A DNA stretch of 64,000 nt from Mariniblastus sp964414815 (GTDB lineage: Bacteria > Planctomycetota > Planctomycetia > Pirellulales > Pirellulaceae): the NCBI GenBank assembly GCA_964414815.1, contig CAYPXY010000002.1, positions 62,001-126,000 of the forward strand, given 5' to 3'. The notes below the pieces were generated by a model. The model made no database searches. It saw only the letters and a program-made list of their open reading frames with translations, and had not been told where the DNA came from. Position numbers and translations under genes: made by a program. Positions 52,889 through 61,861 of this stretch are shown here, in pieces (position 1 is the first letter of the stretch; each line of letters opens with the position of its first letter).

Positions 52889-53020
52889 AACGACCACGTA
52901 ACACACCCCGCGCTCGTTGGTGTGTTACGCAGTCAGCAAGTACTGGATGAGAGGTTCGAAAATCATGATACCGTTTCTTTTGGCCATCTCTATTGGGAAC
53001 TTTGTCCGCTGCACACGCCC
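52889..53020 (+). repeat. GTGTGTTACGCGGTC-CACACACCCTAC element, copy 4
   Basis: Hairpin ACCACGTAACACACC facing GGTGTGTTACGCAGTC, then ATCATGATACCGTTTC and TGGCCATCTC, ending TCCGCTGCACACGCCC. The internal blocks match copy 1 best. Located 30 bp after the DUF1569 stop. Confidence 0.85.
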
Positions 53021-53115
53021 TTTTCTGGTCATCGCCTGGATGGCGATGCTGGTGACATTCTATTAGAGTAGGTCAGGATGACTCGCTGACACTCGTCCCG
53101 GATGGGACGAAGGCA

Positions 53116-53329
53116 CATAGCTGCGGGCTTGAGCAGTAAGCAGTCCGAACGAACGTTTGGTCACGAAGTGACCATGGCCAATGGAGTCCCACTTGCCAGT
53201 ATCCAATCTTTGCCAGAAACATAGTATTGAATTCCGATTCACTTGTGACCATCAAGGACGATTGCCATGATCACTTCGTGACCACCGGGCAACTCACCAT
53301 TGAACTGCGGGCTCAAGCCCGCAGCTATG
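53116..53329. repeat. Long inverted-repeat element with 19-bp perfect arms
   Basis: CATAGCTGCGGGCTTGAGC (53116-53134) and GCTCAAGCCCGCAGCTATG (53311-53329) are exact reverse complements. Inside, GGTCACGAAGTGACC (53159) is itself a palindrome and recurs as GATCACTTCGTGACC (53269), so the element is a nested palindrome. No reading frame. Confidence 0.9.
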
Positions 53330-53545
53330 CGCCGCCGTCACTTCGCGACGAACAAGGCGAGAGAGTATACCGTTAAAAACCGGCAGCATTGGGAACCCGT
53401 ATGAATTGAAACCCGTAGGATTCGATGTTCCAGAGCAATGATGAATACCGTTGCCAATGGAATGCCGCCGGATTTCATCCGGGGGATACTTACCTCCGCC
53501 CCTTTCCTCCCAATGCTGAACCTACAACTCCCTTTGCCATCCGGT

Positions 53546-53630
53546 GGCGATGCCGGAACTGCGGTCGCGGTGGCCTTAGACTGCGGTTTTGCGGCGGTCA
53601 TTCCCGCGACCTTTGTTCCAGCCTACGACA
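53546..53630 (-). repeat. Dispersed repeat piece also found at 4284-4445
   Basis: GGAACTGCGGTCGCGGTGGC (53555-53574) is the reverse complement of the block at 4334-4353, and the CCTTTGTTCCAGCCTAC block nearby (53610-53626) matches GTAGGCCGGAACAAGG at 4284. Same order in reverse, so one family in two orientations. Confidence 0.8.
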
Positions 53631-53831
53631 AAAGCACAACTTCGAGATAGAAGGTTGCGCGATTTGCCGCTTTGATCTGATAGTGGCAGTCTATTTGCAA
53701 TTAAATTTTGCTCAATTCAAGCAAAACTCAGGTCGATTTGAGGGGAATGTCGGCAATCGTGCGGAAAACCCGGTCTTTCACATGTTTTGCCTGTCCGGTG
53801 CCGGCCTCCTCCGGCGATGGTCGGGTAGAAA

Positions 53832-53893
53832 TCGTAACCAGAAGCGTAAGCGAAGGAAGAAATGCGGTCCCTCGCTTACGCTTCGGGTTGTGA
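53832..53893. repeat. Palindromic repeat, CCCTCGCTTACGCTTCGGG family, copy 4
   Basis: Left arm degraded (TAACCAGAAGCGTAAGCGAA), right arm perfect; loop AAGAAATGCGG and the right flank match the 26391 copy. Confidence 0.88.
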
Positions 53894-54162
53894 TCCGAAT
53901 ATTATCAACCGTGATCGCAGAGAAATCCACCCGCCCAATCCGGCGCTCCCGCCGATATTCCAGCCAAACCAGTTCGATGTTCCACCCCGATCTTCCGTTG
54001 ACCGCATTTTTATTGCAGTTTAGAATGCCCCATTAGCAAGCTCCATCTGAGGTTATGATCGGTTCTACCGAGCATTCGCAACTGCCGTCCACTTAGGCCG
54101 TCAATGATCGATGTGTCCTTCCGCGCTCTCCGGATCGCTGCCGCTTCAGATGCTCGCCAGCA

Positions 54163-54546
54163 ATGATTTTTATGATCGATCTCCCTCCACTATTTATATA
54201 CTCGTTGGTCCTCGCCGGGTTGGTTTTGTCAATCCTGGTGGCCGCGCATGTGCTTGGCCCCAAGAAAAAAACGGCGGTCAAGCAAATGCCGTACGAGTCG
54301 GGGATGGACCCGATTAATGACGCCCGGCAGCCGTTTGACATCAAGTTCTACTTGGTGGCGATTCTGTTTCTGGTGTTCGATGTGGAGTTGCTGTTTTTAT
54401 ATCCTTGGGCGGTCAGCGCGTTCGCTGACGCAGGCATCCCCCACGAATTGCGGAACGTGGTTTACACGATGATGCTGGTTTTCATGAGTACACTGGCCAT
54501 TGCTTATATCTATGCATGGCGGAAAGGGGTTTTCCGATGGCGGTAG
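54163..54546 (+). CDS. nuoA: NADH-quinone oxidoreductase subunit A
   Basis: 127 aa; ATG 54163 or ATG 54172 three codons on, no strong Shine-Dalgarno for either. Three TM helices (LFIYSLVLAGLVLSILVAAH, FYLVAILFLVFDVELLFLYP, VYTMMLVFMSTLAIAYIYAW). The hallmark loop KQMPYESGMDP carries the Cys/Glu-region equivalent with Pro-Tyr-Glu-Ser-Gly, and FDVELLF is conserved. Subunit A belongs to the membrane arm near the quinone site of respiratory complex I. The first gene of the nuo cluster; overlaps nuoB by 10 bp. Confidence 0.96.
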   Translation: MIFMIDLPPLFIYSLVLAGLVLSILVAAHVLGPKKKTAVKQMPYESGMDPINDARQPFDIKFYLVAILFLVFDVELLFLYPWAVSAFADAGIPHELRNVVYTMMLVFMSTLAIAYIYAWRKGVFRWR

Positions 54547-55139
54547 GACTTCCGGAGAATGTCTTTCTCACGCGACTCGATGCGGCGGCCAATTGGGCTC
54601 GCTCGAATTCACTTTGGCCGATGCCGTTTGCGACGGCATGCTGCGGGATCGAATTGATGGCGACGGCGGCGTCGCGACATGACCTCGCCCGCTTTGGTGC
54701 GGAGGTGTTGCGGTTCAGTCCCCGTCAGTGCGATTTATTGATTGTGGCCGGTCGCGTGGTGATGAAGATGCTGCCGGTGCTGCAGCGGATCTGGCTTCAG
54801 ATGCCCGAACCCAAATGGTGTATCTCAATGGGAGCCTGTGCCTGTACCGGAGGCGTCTTTGACACCTATGCCGTTGTTCAGGGCATCGACCGATTCATCC
54901 CGGTGGACATGTATATTCCCGGCTGCCCGCCGCGACCGGAACAGTTGCTCGCCGCGATCATCGCCATGCAGTCGCACATCAAGGAGACCGGCACGATCAT
55001 GGGCCGCGAGTTTGAAAGCCGCAAATCCTCGAAAGGCCCATCGCCGTTTGATCCGGACGAATTGCGCCGGATGCGAGATGCTGCGGGTTTGATTCCGTTG
55101 ACCTATCCTGTGCGGAACAAGGAGCCCAAACATGGCTGA
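54537..55139 (+). CDS. nuoB: NADH-quinone oxidoreductase subunit B
   Basis: 200 aa from ATG 54537 (GGAAAGGGG upstream; an in-frame ATG at 54516 lies inside nuoA). The N2 iron-sulfur cluster ligands are visible: C35-C36 (FATACCGIEL), C101 (SMGACACTGG) and C130 (PGCPPRPE). It passes electrons from the Fe-S chain to quinone at the junction of the two arms. Stop overlaps nuoC start by eight bases. The C-terminal tail of about 45 residues (FESRKSSKGPSPFDPDELRR) is a lineage extension. Confidence 0.97.
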   Translation: MAVGLPENVFLTRLDAAANWARSNSLWPMPFATACCGIELMATAASRHDLARFGAEVLRFSPRQCDLLIVAGRVVMKMLPVLQRIWLQMPEPKWCISMGACACTGGVFDTYAVVQGIDRFIPVDMYIPGCPPRPEQLLAAIIAMQSHIKETGTIMGREFESRKSSKGPSPFDPDELRRMRDAAGLIPLTYPVRNKEPKHG

Positions 55140-55668
55140 GAATTCTGACGCGGCGAAATCTACGGATGCATTGCCAGAGCGGATGGTCGCCAGTATCGCC
55201 GTGCAGCTCGGTTGCGAAATTTCCGACAGCACGTTCCGCGATAACCGCCGGTGGGTGGTTCCTGCGGCCAATCTGCTGGATGTGCTTCAGTTACTGCGCG
55301 ATGCCCATGGGTTCGACATGCTGATGGATGTGACGGCGGTCGATTACCTGGAATTCCCCGACGCGGCCGATCGGTTTGGCGTTGTCTATTTGTTGCTCAA
55401 TACCTCCAACGGCACGCGGTTGATCGTCAAGACCTTTATCAACCCGCCCGATGCGACGTTGCCTACGGTGACCGGGCTGTGGCGGGGCGCGAACTGGATG
55501 GAGCGAGAAGTCTACGACATGTTCGGGATTCAGTTCGCCGGCCATCCCGATCTGCGACGCATTTTGATGCCCGACGAATTCACACAGTTTCCTTTGCTCA
55601 AAGATTATCCGCTGCAAGGGCGTGGCGAACGGCATAATTTCCCGGTCATCAGCCGAGCGGAAGGGTAG
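55132..55668 (+). CDS. nuoC: NADH-quinone oxidoreductase subunit C
   Basis: 178 aa, preceded by AAGGAG. The 30-kDa subunit signature WMEREVYDMFGIQFAGHPDL plus RRILMPDE and LLKDYPLQG is complete. Peripheral-arm subunit that packs on subunits B and D. It is separate from subunit D (in E. coli the two are fused). Confidence 0.96.
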   Translation: MAENSDAAKSTDALPERMVASIAVQLGCEISDSTFRDNRRWVVPAANLLDVLQLLRDAHGFDMLMDVTAVDYLEFPDAADRFGVVYLLLNTSNGTRLIVKTFINPPDATLPTVTGLWRGANWMEREVYDMFGIQFAGHPDLRRILMPDEFTQFPLLKDYPLQGRGERHNFPVISRAEG

Positions 55669-55675
55669 GGAAGTC

Positions 55676-56896
55676 ATGCCGCTGAATCTTGTTGATACTC
55701 TCGATCAGGAAACGCCCGACAAGGAATATGTCTGGACGCTCAACTTTGGTCCGCAGCATCCTGCGACGCATACGACCTTGCGATTGGTGCTGACGCTCGA
55801 CGGCGAAAACGTGATCGACGCTGTGCCCCATATCGGGTACCTGCACAGCGGTTTCGAGAAGCTTGGCGAACATCTCGACTTCAATCAATACGTCACGATC
55901 GTCGACCGGATGAATTACATTTCACCACTTGCCAACGAGGTCGCTTGGCATCATGCGGTGGAGAAGCTGCTGGGCATTGAATTGACGCCGCGATGCAAGT
56001 ACTTGCGCACGATCATGGCGGAGCTGATGCGGCTTCATGATCACTTGCTGGCCGTGGGTGCGACGGCGCTGGACTTGGGTGCGTTCACGGCGTTTCTGTA
56101 TGCGTTTCAGCAGCGTGAAACGATTTACGACATCGTTGAATATGCTTCCGGTCAGCGTTTTCACACGAGCTACACGCGCGTAGGCGGGGTGATGTTCGAC
56201 GTCAACAACGATTGGGTGGACAAGGTTCGAAAGTTTCTCAAGGACTTCCAGCCGACCCATGCCGAGATTCACAAGCTGTTGACCCGCAACCGGATTTTCA
56301 TCGACCGAACCAAGGGGATCGGGGTGCTGACGGCCGAGGAAGCAAAATCCTTCAGTGTCACGGGCCCACTAGCTCGCGCCAGCGGTGTGGCTCGCGATCT
56401 GCGGAAGGACGAGCCGTATCTCGCCTATCCGGATCTCGATTTCAAGATCGTTTGTTCGCAAGGCGGAGATTGCTACGCGCGCTACCTGGTGCGGATGGCC
56501 GAGATGATGGAGAGCATCAAGATCATCGGGCAGGCAATCGAAAATATTCCCGACGGCCCAGTGAATATTCAGGCCGTTACCGATGTGGTGCTGCCCGCCA
56601 AGCCAGCGGTGTACCGAAGTATCGAGGGGCTGATTCAGCATTTCGAAGTCTTGATGCCGAATCGGGGCTTCGAGGTGCCTGTCGAAGAAGTCTACGCGGC
56701 GACGGAATCACCGAACGGTGAGTTGGGTTTTTATATCGTCAGCGACGGTTCAACGCGAGCGTATCGCGCGCGAACCCGTCCGCCCAGTTTCATTCATTTT
56801 GCGTTGTTTCCGCACTTGATTCGCGGACACCAGTTGAGTGATGTGGTGGCGATTTTAGGTAGCCTGAATATTATTGCGGCAGAATTGGACCGATAA
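55676..56896 (+). CDS. nuoD: NADH-quinone oxidoreductase subunit D
   Basis: 406 aa from ATG 55676 (GTAGGGAAG upstream). FGPQHPATHTTLRLVL with the quinone-site HPATH motif, HIGYLHSGFEKL, RLHDHLLAVGATALDLGA and VVAILGSLNIIAAELDR at the C-terminus are typical of the 49-kDa subunit. It forms the quinone-binding pocket with subunit B. Last gene of the first nuo block: a palindromic repeat separates it from nuoE. Confidence 0.97.
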   Translation: MPLNLVDTLDQETPDKEYVWTLNFGPQHPATHTTLRLVLTLDGENVIDAVPHIGYLHSGFEKLGEHLDFNQYVTIVDRMNYISPLANEVAWHHAVEKLLGIELTPRCKYLRTIMAELMRLHDHLLAVGATALDLGAFTAFLYAFQQRETIYDIVEYASGQRFHTSYTRVGGVMFDVNNDWVDKVRKFLKDFQPTHAEIHKLLTRNRIFIDRTKGIGVLTAEEAKSFSVTGPLARASGVARDLRKDEPYLAYPDLDFKIVCSQGGDCYARYLVRMAEMMESIKIIGQAIENIPDGPVNIQAVTDVVLPAKPAVYRSIEGLIQHFEVLMPNRGFEVPVEEVYAATESPNGELGFYIVSDGSTRAYRARTRPPSFIHFALFPHLIRGHQLSDVVAILGSLNIIAAELDR

Positions 56897-56927
56897 GGAA
56901 CTGTCTCGAAATCAATTCCCATGTTTA

Positions 56928-57002
56928 TCGTAACCCGAAGCGTAAGCGAGGGACGGCCTAACCAAGCTGGAGTGGTCCCTCGCTTACGCTTCGGGTTACG
57001 AT
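56928..57002. repeat. Palindromic repeat, CCCTCGCTTACGCTTCGGG family, copy 5
   Basis: Perfect arms of about 25 bp around a loop GGCCTAACCAAGCTGGAGTG, the reverse complement of the loop at 5608. It lies 30 bp after the nuoD stop and 185 bp before nuoE, inside the complex I gene cluster. Confidence 0.93.
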
Positions 57003-57186
57003 GAAATACAGAAGGTATTTCGAGGCGATTCCTAAGCTGTGGGATAGGCGTCCTCGCCTGTCGTACGAGCGGTGATTTTAGCGGATTAAGATTGTGAAAA
57101 AAATAACAGCTCAACCGATAAATACACAGTTGCATTGTGTCGTTAAATTGATAGCTGAATAACATAGCTGATTATGGCTGAACAAA

Positions 57187-57660
57187 ATGGCTGCACTTAC
57201 TGAAACCATACGACAACAGATACTGGACCTGATTCCGCGTTATGCGGAGAAACGAGCAGTGACCTTGCCGGCGCTGCATCTGGTTCAAGATGCACAGCGG
57301 GCGGTGAGCGCTGAAGCGATGGTTGAAATCGCGGAACTGCTGGAGATCCATCCCTCCGAAGTCTACGATACGATGTCGTTTTATGGCTTCTTTCGGGACT
57401 CGGATAATCCGCTCGGCAAAAACCGTGTTTGGGTTTGTCGCAGTTTGTCATGTGCCATGCGGGGTGGCGAGGAATTGCTGGCGGGGCTTTGCGAACGACT
57501 GAAGGTCCATCCCGGCGAGACCACCGCCGATGGAAAAATTACTTTGGAATTCGCTGAGTGCTTGGGGGCTTGCGAAGGCGCTCCCTGCATCCTGGTCAAT
57601 GACGACTGCCATGTGAACCTGGATGAAGGTTCAGTAATGCAAGTGCTAGAGAAATTGTAA
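57187..57660 (+). CDS. nuoE: NADH-quinone oxidoreductase subunit E
   Basis: 157 aa. The 2Fe-2S (N1a) ligands are C84, C89 (VCRSLSC) and C125, C129 (CLGAC). The thioredoxin-like fold with ILDLIPRYAEKRA, LHLVQDAQRAVS and VYDTMSFYGFF is typical. It belongs to the NADH-oxidising module with subunits F and G. Starts a second block after the repeat; no obvious Shine-Dalgarno (TGGCTGAACAAA before ATG). Confidence 0.96.
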   Translation: MAALTETIRQQILDLIPRYAEKRAVTLPALHLVQDAQRAVSAEAMVEIAELLEIHPSEVYDTMSFYGFFRDSDNPLGKNRVWVCRSLSCAMRGGEELLAGLCERLKVHPGETTADGKITLEFAECLGACEGAPCILVNDDCHVNLDEGSVMQVLEKL

Positions 57661-57669
57661 GTAAAAAAC

Positions 57670-59001
57670 ATGAGTCCATTCAAACCAGCTCTGCTTGAAC
57701 GCATCGACCAACCGGACTCAACGTCCCTGTCGGGGTATCGTGCCGATGGCGGGTACGAATCGGTGCAGCGCGCCTTCAAAATGACGCCTGCGGAAGTGAC
57801 GCAAACGGTGATCGATTCCGGATTGCGTGGGCGAGGCGGTGCCGGGTTCCCTTGCGGGATGAAATGGACGTTTCTTCCCAAAAATCATCCCGGCCCGATC
57901 TATCTTTGCGTCAACGCGGACGAAAGCGAACCGGGAACGTTCAACAATCGCATCCTGATGGAAGAGGACCCGCATCAGCTGATCGAGGGGATCATGATCG
58001 CCTGTCATGCGATTGGTTCGCAAACGGCTTACCTCTATGTGCGATACGAATTCGGTAGAAGTTACCGAGTCCTGCAGGCCGCGCTCGATGAATGTTACGC
58101 CGCCGGTTTGCTGGGTGCAAATGCACTTAATTCAGGAAAGAAGCTGGATATTTTTCTGCACCGGGGAGCGGCCGCTTATATTTGCGGCGAAGAGACCGGA
58201 TTGATCGAAAGCCTGGAAGGAAAAAGGGCCTGGCCTCGCATCAAGCCGCCGTTTCCGGCGATCGAAGGTTTGTTTCGCAAGCCGACCATCGTCAACAATG
58301 TCGAAACGCTTTGCTGTGTGACTCAGATTTTCAAACGCGGTGCGGACTGGTTCAAGTCCATCGGTATTCCGCCCGATCCAGCCAACCCGCGCGATGCGGG
58401 CAGTTATGGACCGAAGCTGTATTGCATCAGCGGGCATGTCAACAAGCCGGGATGTGTGGAGTTGCCGCTCGGAGTGACCGCGCGCGAAGTGATCGACCAG
58501 CACGCGGGAGGGGTTTGGAAGGGGCGAAAGGCCAAGGCTGTGGTGCCTGGCGGAATCAGCATGGGGTTCCTCACCGCCGACGAACTCGATACACGACTGG
58601 ATTTTGCCGGGCCGGGCAAAGCGGGATGTTTGGGATTGGGGACGGCCGCAGTGATTGTGATCGACGATCAGACGAACATGGTCGATGTGCTGTTCAACTG
58701 CTGTAGGTTCTTTGCCCATGAATCCTGCGGTCAGTGTACGCCTTGCCGCGAAGGAACCTCCTGGTTGACGCGAATCCTGACCCGTATTCGCGATGGTCGC
58801 GGACGAATGGAAGACCTGGATTTGCTGACCGAAGTTGCCGGCTCGATGGGGTCGATTCCGGGAACCACGATCTGTGGTCTGGCGGACGGTGCGGCCTGGC
58901 CGGTCAAGAATGCGATCCTCAAATTCCGTTCTGATTTTGAAGAGTACATCCAGAACGGAAGTCGATCCGTCACCCCTGCACAGGAACTGATGGCCCATTA
59001 G
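57670..59001 (+). CDS. nuoF: NADH-quinone oxidoreductase subunit F
   Basis: 443 aa. FMN/NADH-binding GLRGRGGAGFPCGMKW and CVNADESEPGTFNNR, GAAAYICGEETGLIESLEG, and the 4Fe-4S (N3) ligands ESCGQCTPCREG plus a Cys in TTICGLADG. It oxidises NADH and passes two electrons as hydride to FMN. The frame is long enough for the family (about 430-450). Starts 10 bp after nuoE. Confidence 0.97.
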   Translation: MSPFKPALLERIDQPDSTSLSGYRADGGYESVQRAFKMTPAEVTQTVIDSGLRGRGGAGFPCGMKWTFLPKNHPGPIYLCVNADESEPGTFNNRILMEEDPHQLIEGIMIACHAIGSQTAYLYVRYEFGRSYRVLQAALDECYAAGLLGANALNSGKKLDIFLHRGAAAYICGEETGLIESLEGKRAWPRIKPPFPAIEGLFRKPTIVNNVETLCCVTQIFKRGADWFKSIGIPPDPANPRDAGSYGPKLYCISGHVNKPGCVELPLGVTAREVIDQHAGGVWKGRKAKAVVPGGISMGFLTADELDTRLDFAGPGKAGCLGLGTAAVIVIDDQTNMVDVLFNCCRFFAHESCGQCTPCREGTSWLTRILTRIRDGRGRMEDLDLLTEVAGSMGSIPGTTICGLADGAAWPVKNAILKFRSDFEEYIQNGSRSVTPAQELMAH

Positions 59002-59012
59002 GGAAGAAAAAC

Positions 59013-60677
59013 ATGGAAATCACTGTCAATAATCAGGCCATCGAGATCGGGGACGATGAACGCTTGAACTGCATTCAGGCGGCCAGCCGGATCGGGTACG
59101 AAATTCCGGCGTACTGTTGGCATGAGGCCCTGTCCGTGGTCGCCAGTTGCCGCATGTGCCTGGTGGAAGTCGGCGAGAAAAAGCCGGATGGCACGATTGT
59201 GATGCAGCCCAAACTGGTTCCGGGTTGCCAGACCCCGGTCAAGGAAGGCACGATCATTGTCGCCGACAGCCCCAAGGTAAAGGCAGCTCGGCAAGCCACG
59301 CTGGAATATCTGCTGCTCAATCACCCACTCGACTGTCCGACCTGCGATCAGGCGGGCGAGTGCTTTTTGCAGGACTACAGTTTCCGCCACGGTCGCGGTT
59401 ACAGCCGCCTGCAAGAGCCCAAGAACATCAAACCGGACAAGGATCATATCGGCGATCAAATTACTTTGTTTACCGATCGCTGCATCATGTGTACACGCTG
59501 CGTCCGGTTCACCAAGGAGATTAGCGGTTCATCGGAACTTCAAATCATCCACCGCGGGACGAATGAAGAGATCGATGTTTTTCCAGGTCGCCCCTGCAAC
59601 AACAAGCTGGCGGGCAACGTCGTCGATCTGTGTCCGGTCGGTGCATTGTGCAGTAAGGATTTTCTGTACAAACAACGGGTCTGGTGGCTGAAGTCATCAA
59701 AAAGCGTCTGTCCCGATTGCAGCACGGGTTGCAGTATTTACGTCGATCAGAACGAAGAAAAAGTTTATCGACTTCACCCTCGAACCAATCCCCAGGCTCA
59801 AGGACACTTTATGTGCGATGAAGGCCGGTTTGGATGGAAGTATCTTCAATCGGAAGATCGCTTGCGTGCAGCCGAACGCCTTGAAGACGGGCAGGCCGTT
59901 GCAAGAGGCTGGCACGAGGTGCTGCCGGCGCTGAAATCAGCTTTTTCGAAAGTGGCCAGCGTGGGTGGATCCGTCGCTGGTGTGTTCTCACCCTGGATGA
60001 CGATTGAAGAAGCTTACCTGCTGGCCGTGTACTTGCGATCCGTGTCGCCCCATGCCGTGCTGGGAATGGGACCGATTGAAATCGTCGGCGAGGATGACCA
60101 TTATCCAAAAGATGTTCACGGTCGCCCACCATCAGAAGCCAAGTTCACGATTCGCGCCGAGAAATGCCCCAATCGCCGAGGTGTTGAGAGCGTGTTGCAA
60201 CATTTCAGCGATGACATTCCCTCGTTTGATGAGTTGCTGACGCAGATTGATTCGAGTCAATTCGATGCGGTCTATTTGGTCGGCGGTGCTCCGCGTGGCT
60301 GGATCAGCGAAGCACAAGCAGCTTCGCTTTCCAAAGTGGGCCTGATTGCGGTTCAGGATATTTTCCCATCACCGGCATCGAGTCGGGCGACTTTTGTGTT
60401 GCCGGGCGGATCGTTTGCCGAACGTGAAGGCACGTTTGTCAATCATGCGGGGCTTGCCCAAGGCATTCAACGAGCCGTTCGCGGGCCGGGTGACGCGCGG
60501 GTCGACGGACGGATTCTGTGGGAGCTGAATGAGCGTCCGGGGCTTTTCCGGGCTGCCACCGTTCGAAAAGAAATGGCTTCCGTCATCCCCGCGTTTGCCG
60601 CTTTGAGCGAAGGGAAGATCGATGATGGGGGCAACCTTTTGTTCGACAGCACTGAAAGCGCAACCGGTCGTATTTGA
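59013..60677 (+). CDS. nuoG: NADH-quinone oxidoreductase subunit G (short form)
   Basis: 554 aa. 2Fe-2S domain (CWHEALSVVASCRMC), HxCxxC-type DCPTCDQAGEC, 4Fe-4S TDRCIMCTRCVRF and DLCPVGALCS, then the N7-type CPDCSTGCSIYV with a distal Cys in MCDEGRFGW. The molybdopterin-oxidoreductase-like domain after about 240 is short; E. coli NuoG is about 900 aa, so the C-terminal half is reduced. A long Fe-S wire subunit of the peripheral arm. GGGAAG before the ATG. Confidence 0.95.
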   Translation: MEITVNNQAIEIGDDERLNCIQAASRIGYEIPAYCWHEALSVVASCRMCLVEVGEKKPDGTIVMQPKLVPGCQTPVKEGTIIVADSPKVKAARQATLEYLLLNHPLDCPTCDQAGECFLQDYSFRHGRGYSRLQEPKNIKPDKDHIGDQITLFTDRCIMCTRCVRFTKEISGSSELQIIHRGTNEEIDVFPGRPCNNKLAGNVVDLCPVGALCSKDFLYKQRVWWLKSSKSVCPDCSTGCSIYVDQNEEKVYRLHPRTNPQAQGHFMCDEGRFGWKYLQSEDRLRAAERLEDGQAVARGWHEVLPALKSAFSKVASVGGSVAGVFSPWMTIEEAYLLAVYLRSVSPHAVLGMGPIEIVGEDDHYPKDVHGRPPSEAKFTIRAEKCPNRRGVESVLQHFSDDIPSFDELLTQIDSSQFDAVYLVGGAPRGWISEAQAASLSKVGLIAVQDIFPSPASSRATFVLPGGSFAEREGTFVNHAGLAQGIQRAVRGPGDARVDGRILWELNERPGLFRAATVRKEMASVIPAFAALSEGKIDDGGNLLFDSTESATGRI

Positions 60678-60680
60678 GCA

Positions 60681-61820
60681 ATGAACGAACTAACGATTAC
60701 CATCATTACCATCGGCATCGCAACGGGGGCTATCCTGACGACCTGTGGGTACCTGATTTTGGCAGAGCGAAAGGTCTCGGCCTGGATTCAGGATCGTGTC
60801 GGTCCCAACCGGGCAGGGCCCTTTGGCATGCTTCAGCCGTTGGCGGACGGAGTCAAGCTGATCCTCAAAGAGGAAGTGATTCCAGCCCATGTGGACAAGG
60901 TTCTGTTTCTTGCCGCTCCGCTGGTTGCCGTGTTCACGAGCATGTTGGCGTTTGCCGTCGTCCCGTTTGGCCCGGTCGATGAAGCCCCGTCATGGATGCG
61001 GTTCATCATTGCTCCGAATGTTGATATTGGCCTGGTGTTTGTGTTCGCCGTTTCGAGTCTGGCGGTGTACGGTGTGGTGCTGGGCGGTTGGTCGTCCAAC
61101 AGCAAGTACAGTGCACTCGGATCGCTTCGAGCCAGCGCCCAGGTGGTCAGCTACGAAATTCCGCTGGGGCTGTCCGTATTGGGGATCGCGCTGCTGGCGG
61201 GAACCTTGAATCTCGAAAGTATTCAAATGCAGCAGGCTACCGATGGCTTTTTTGGATGGAACATCTGGTTCCAGCCGCTGGCCTGCCTGATTTTTTTCAC
61301 CAGTTCGTTGGCGGAATCGAACCGATTGCCGTTTGACTTGCCGGAATGTGAGCAGGAGTTGGTCGGCGGTTTCCATACCGAATACAGCGCGATGAAGTGG
61401 GCGATGTTTTTCCTGGGGGAATATGTCCACGTCATCACGATCAGCTTTTTGACCACGCTGCTGTTTTTTGGCGGCTGGCATTTTCCCGTGATCGCGGAAG
61501 CCAACAGTACTTACACAGGCGCTTGGCTGGTCAAGGTGCTGGTGTTATTGACGAAGGTGGCGCTGAGTATCGGCCTGATCATGATGATTCGGTGGACGAT
61601 CCCCCGATTCCGATTTGACCAGTTGATGGGGCTGGCCTGGAAAGTGCTGATTCCACTGGGATTGTTTAACGTGCTGGCCGTGATGACGGTCCGGCAATTC
61701 GAGTGGAGTCGATGGTGGTTACTGCCACTGTCGTTCGGAATTTTCGCAGTGGCCGGGTTGATCAGTGTGAAGTCCAAACAAGCTGAAATTCGCCTCCGGA
61801 GCCGCCCTGCAATCGTATAG
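60681..61820 (+). CDS. nuoH: NADH-quinone oxidoreductase subunit H
   Basis: 379 aa, eight or nine TM helices. GPNRAGPFGMLQPLADGVKL with KEEVIPAHVDK and AESNRLPFDLPECEQELVGG are the conserved quinone-channel motifs, with the EAVE-like loop FHTEYSAMKWAMFFLGEY. It is the membrane subunit at the quinone entrance. Starts three bases after the nuoG stop. Confidence 0.96.
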   Translation: MNELTITIITIGIATGAILTTCGYLILAERKVSAWIQDRVGPNRAGPFGMLQPLADGVKLILKEEVIPAHVDKVLFLAAPLVAVFTSMLAFAVVPFGPVDEAPSWMRFIIAPNVDIGLVFVFAVSSLAVYGVVLGGWSSNSKYSALGSLRASAQVVSYEIPLGLSVLGIALLAGTLNLESIQMQQATDGFFGWNIWFQPLACLIFFTSSLAESNRLPFDLPECEQELVGGFHTEYSAMKWAMFFLGEYVHVITISFLTTLLFFGGWHFPVIAEANSTYTGAWLVKVLVLLTKVALSIGLIMMIRWTIPRFRFDQLMGLAWKVLIPLGLFNVLAVMTVRQFEWSRWWLLPLSFGIFAVAGLISVKSKQAEIRLRSRPAIV

Positions 61821-61861
61821 ACCTTGCGGTAGAATCATTCGCGACCAGTAGATAACAAGAT

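Larger units (their letters stand above)
52860..54162. other. 1.3-kb gene-free repeat island before the nuo genes
   Basis: Longest non-coding stretch in the window. From left: GTGTGTTACGCGGTC element (52889-53020), a long inverted-repeat element (53116-53329), a degraded GCCGCCGG palindrome (53464), a piece of the GGAACAAAGGTCGCGG family (53546-53630), and a CCCTCGCTTACGCTTCGGG copy (53832-53893) with its right extension. About 230 bp of ordinary sequence leads to nuoA and should hold its promoter. The open frames here (for example 53425-54036) translate repeat sequence. Confidence 0.75.

Noticed and set aside
53425..54036. 203-residue open frame in the repeat island
   Set aside because: It consists of translated repeats, including the NQKRKRRKKCGPSLTLRVV string.
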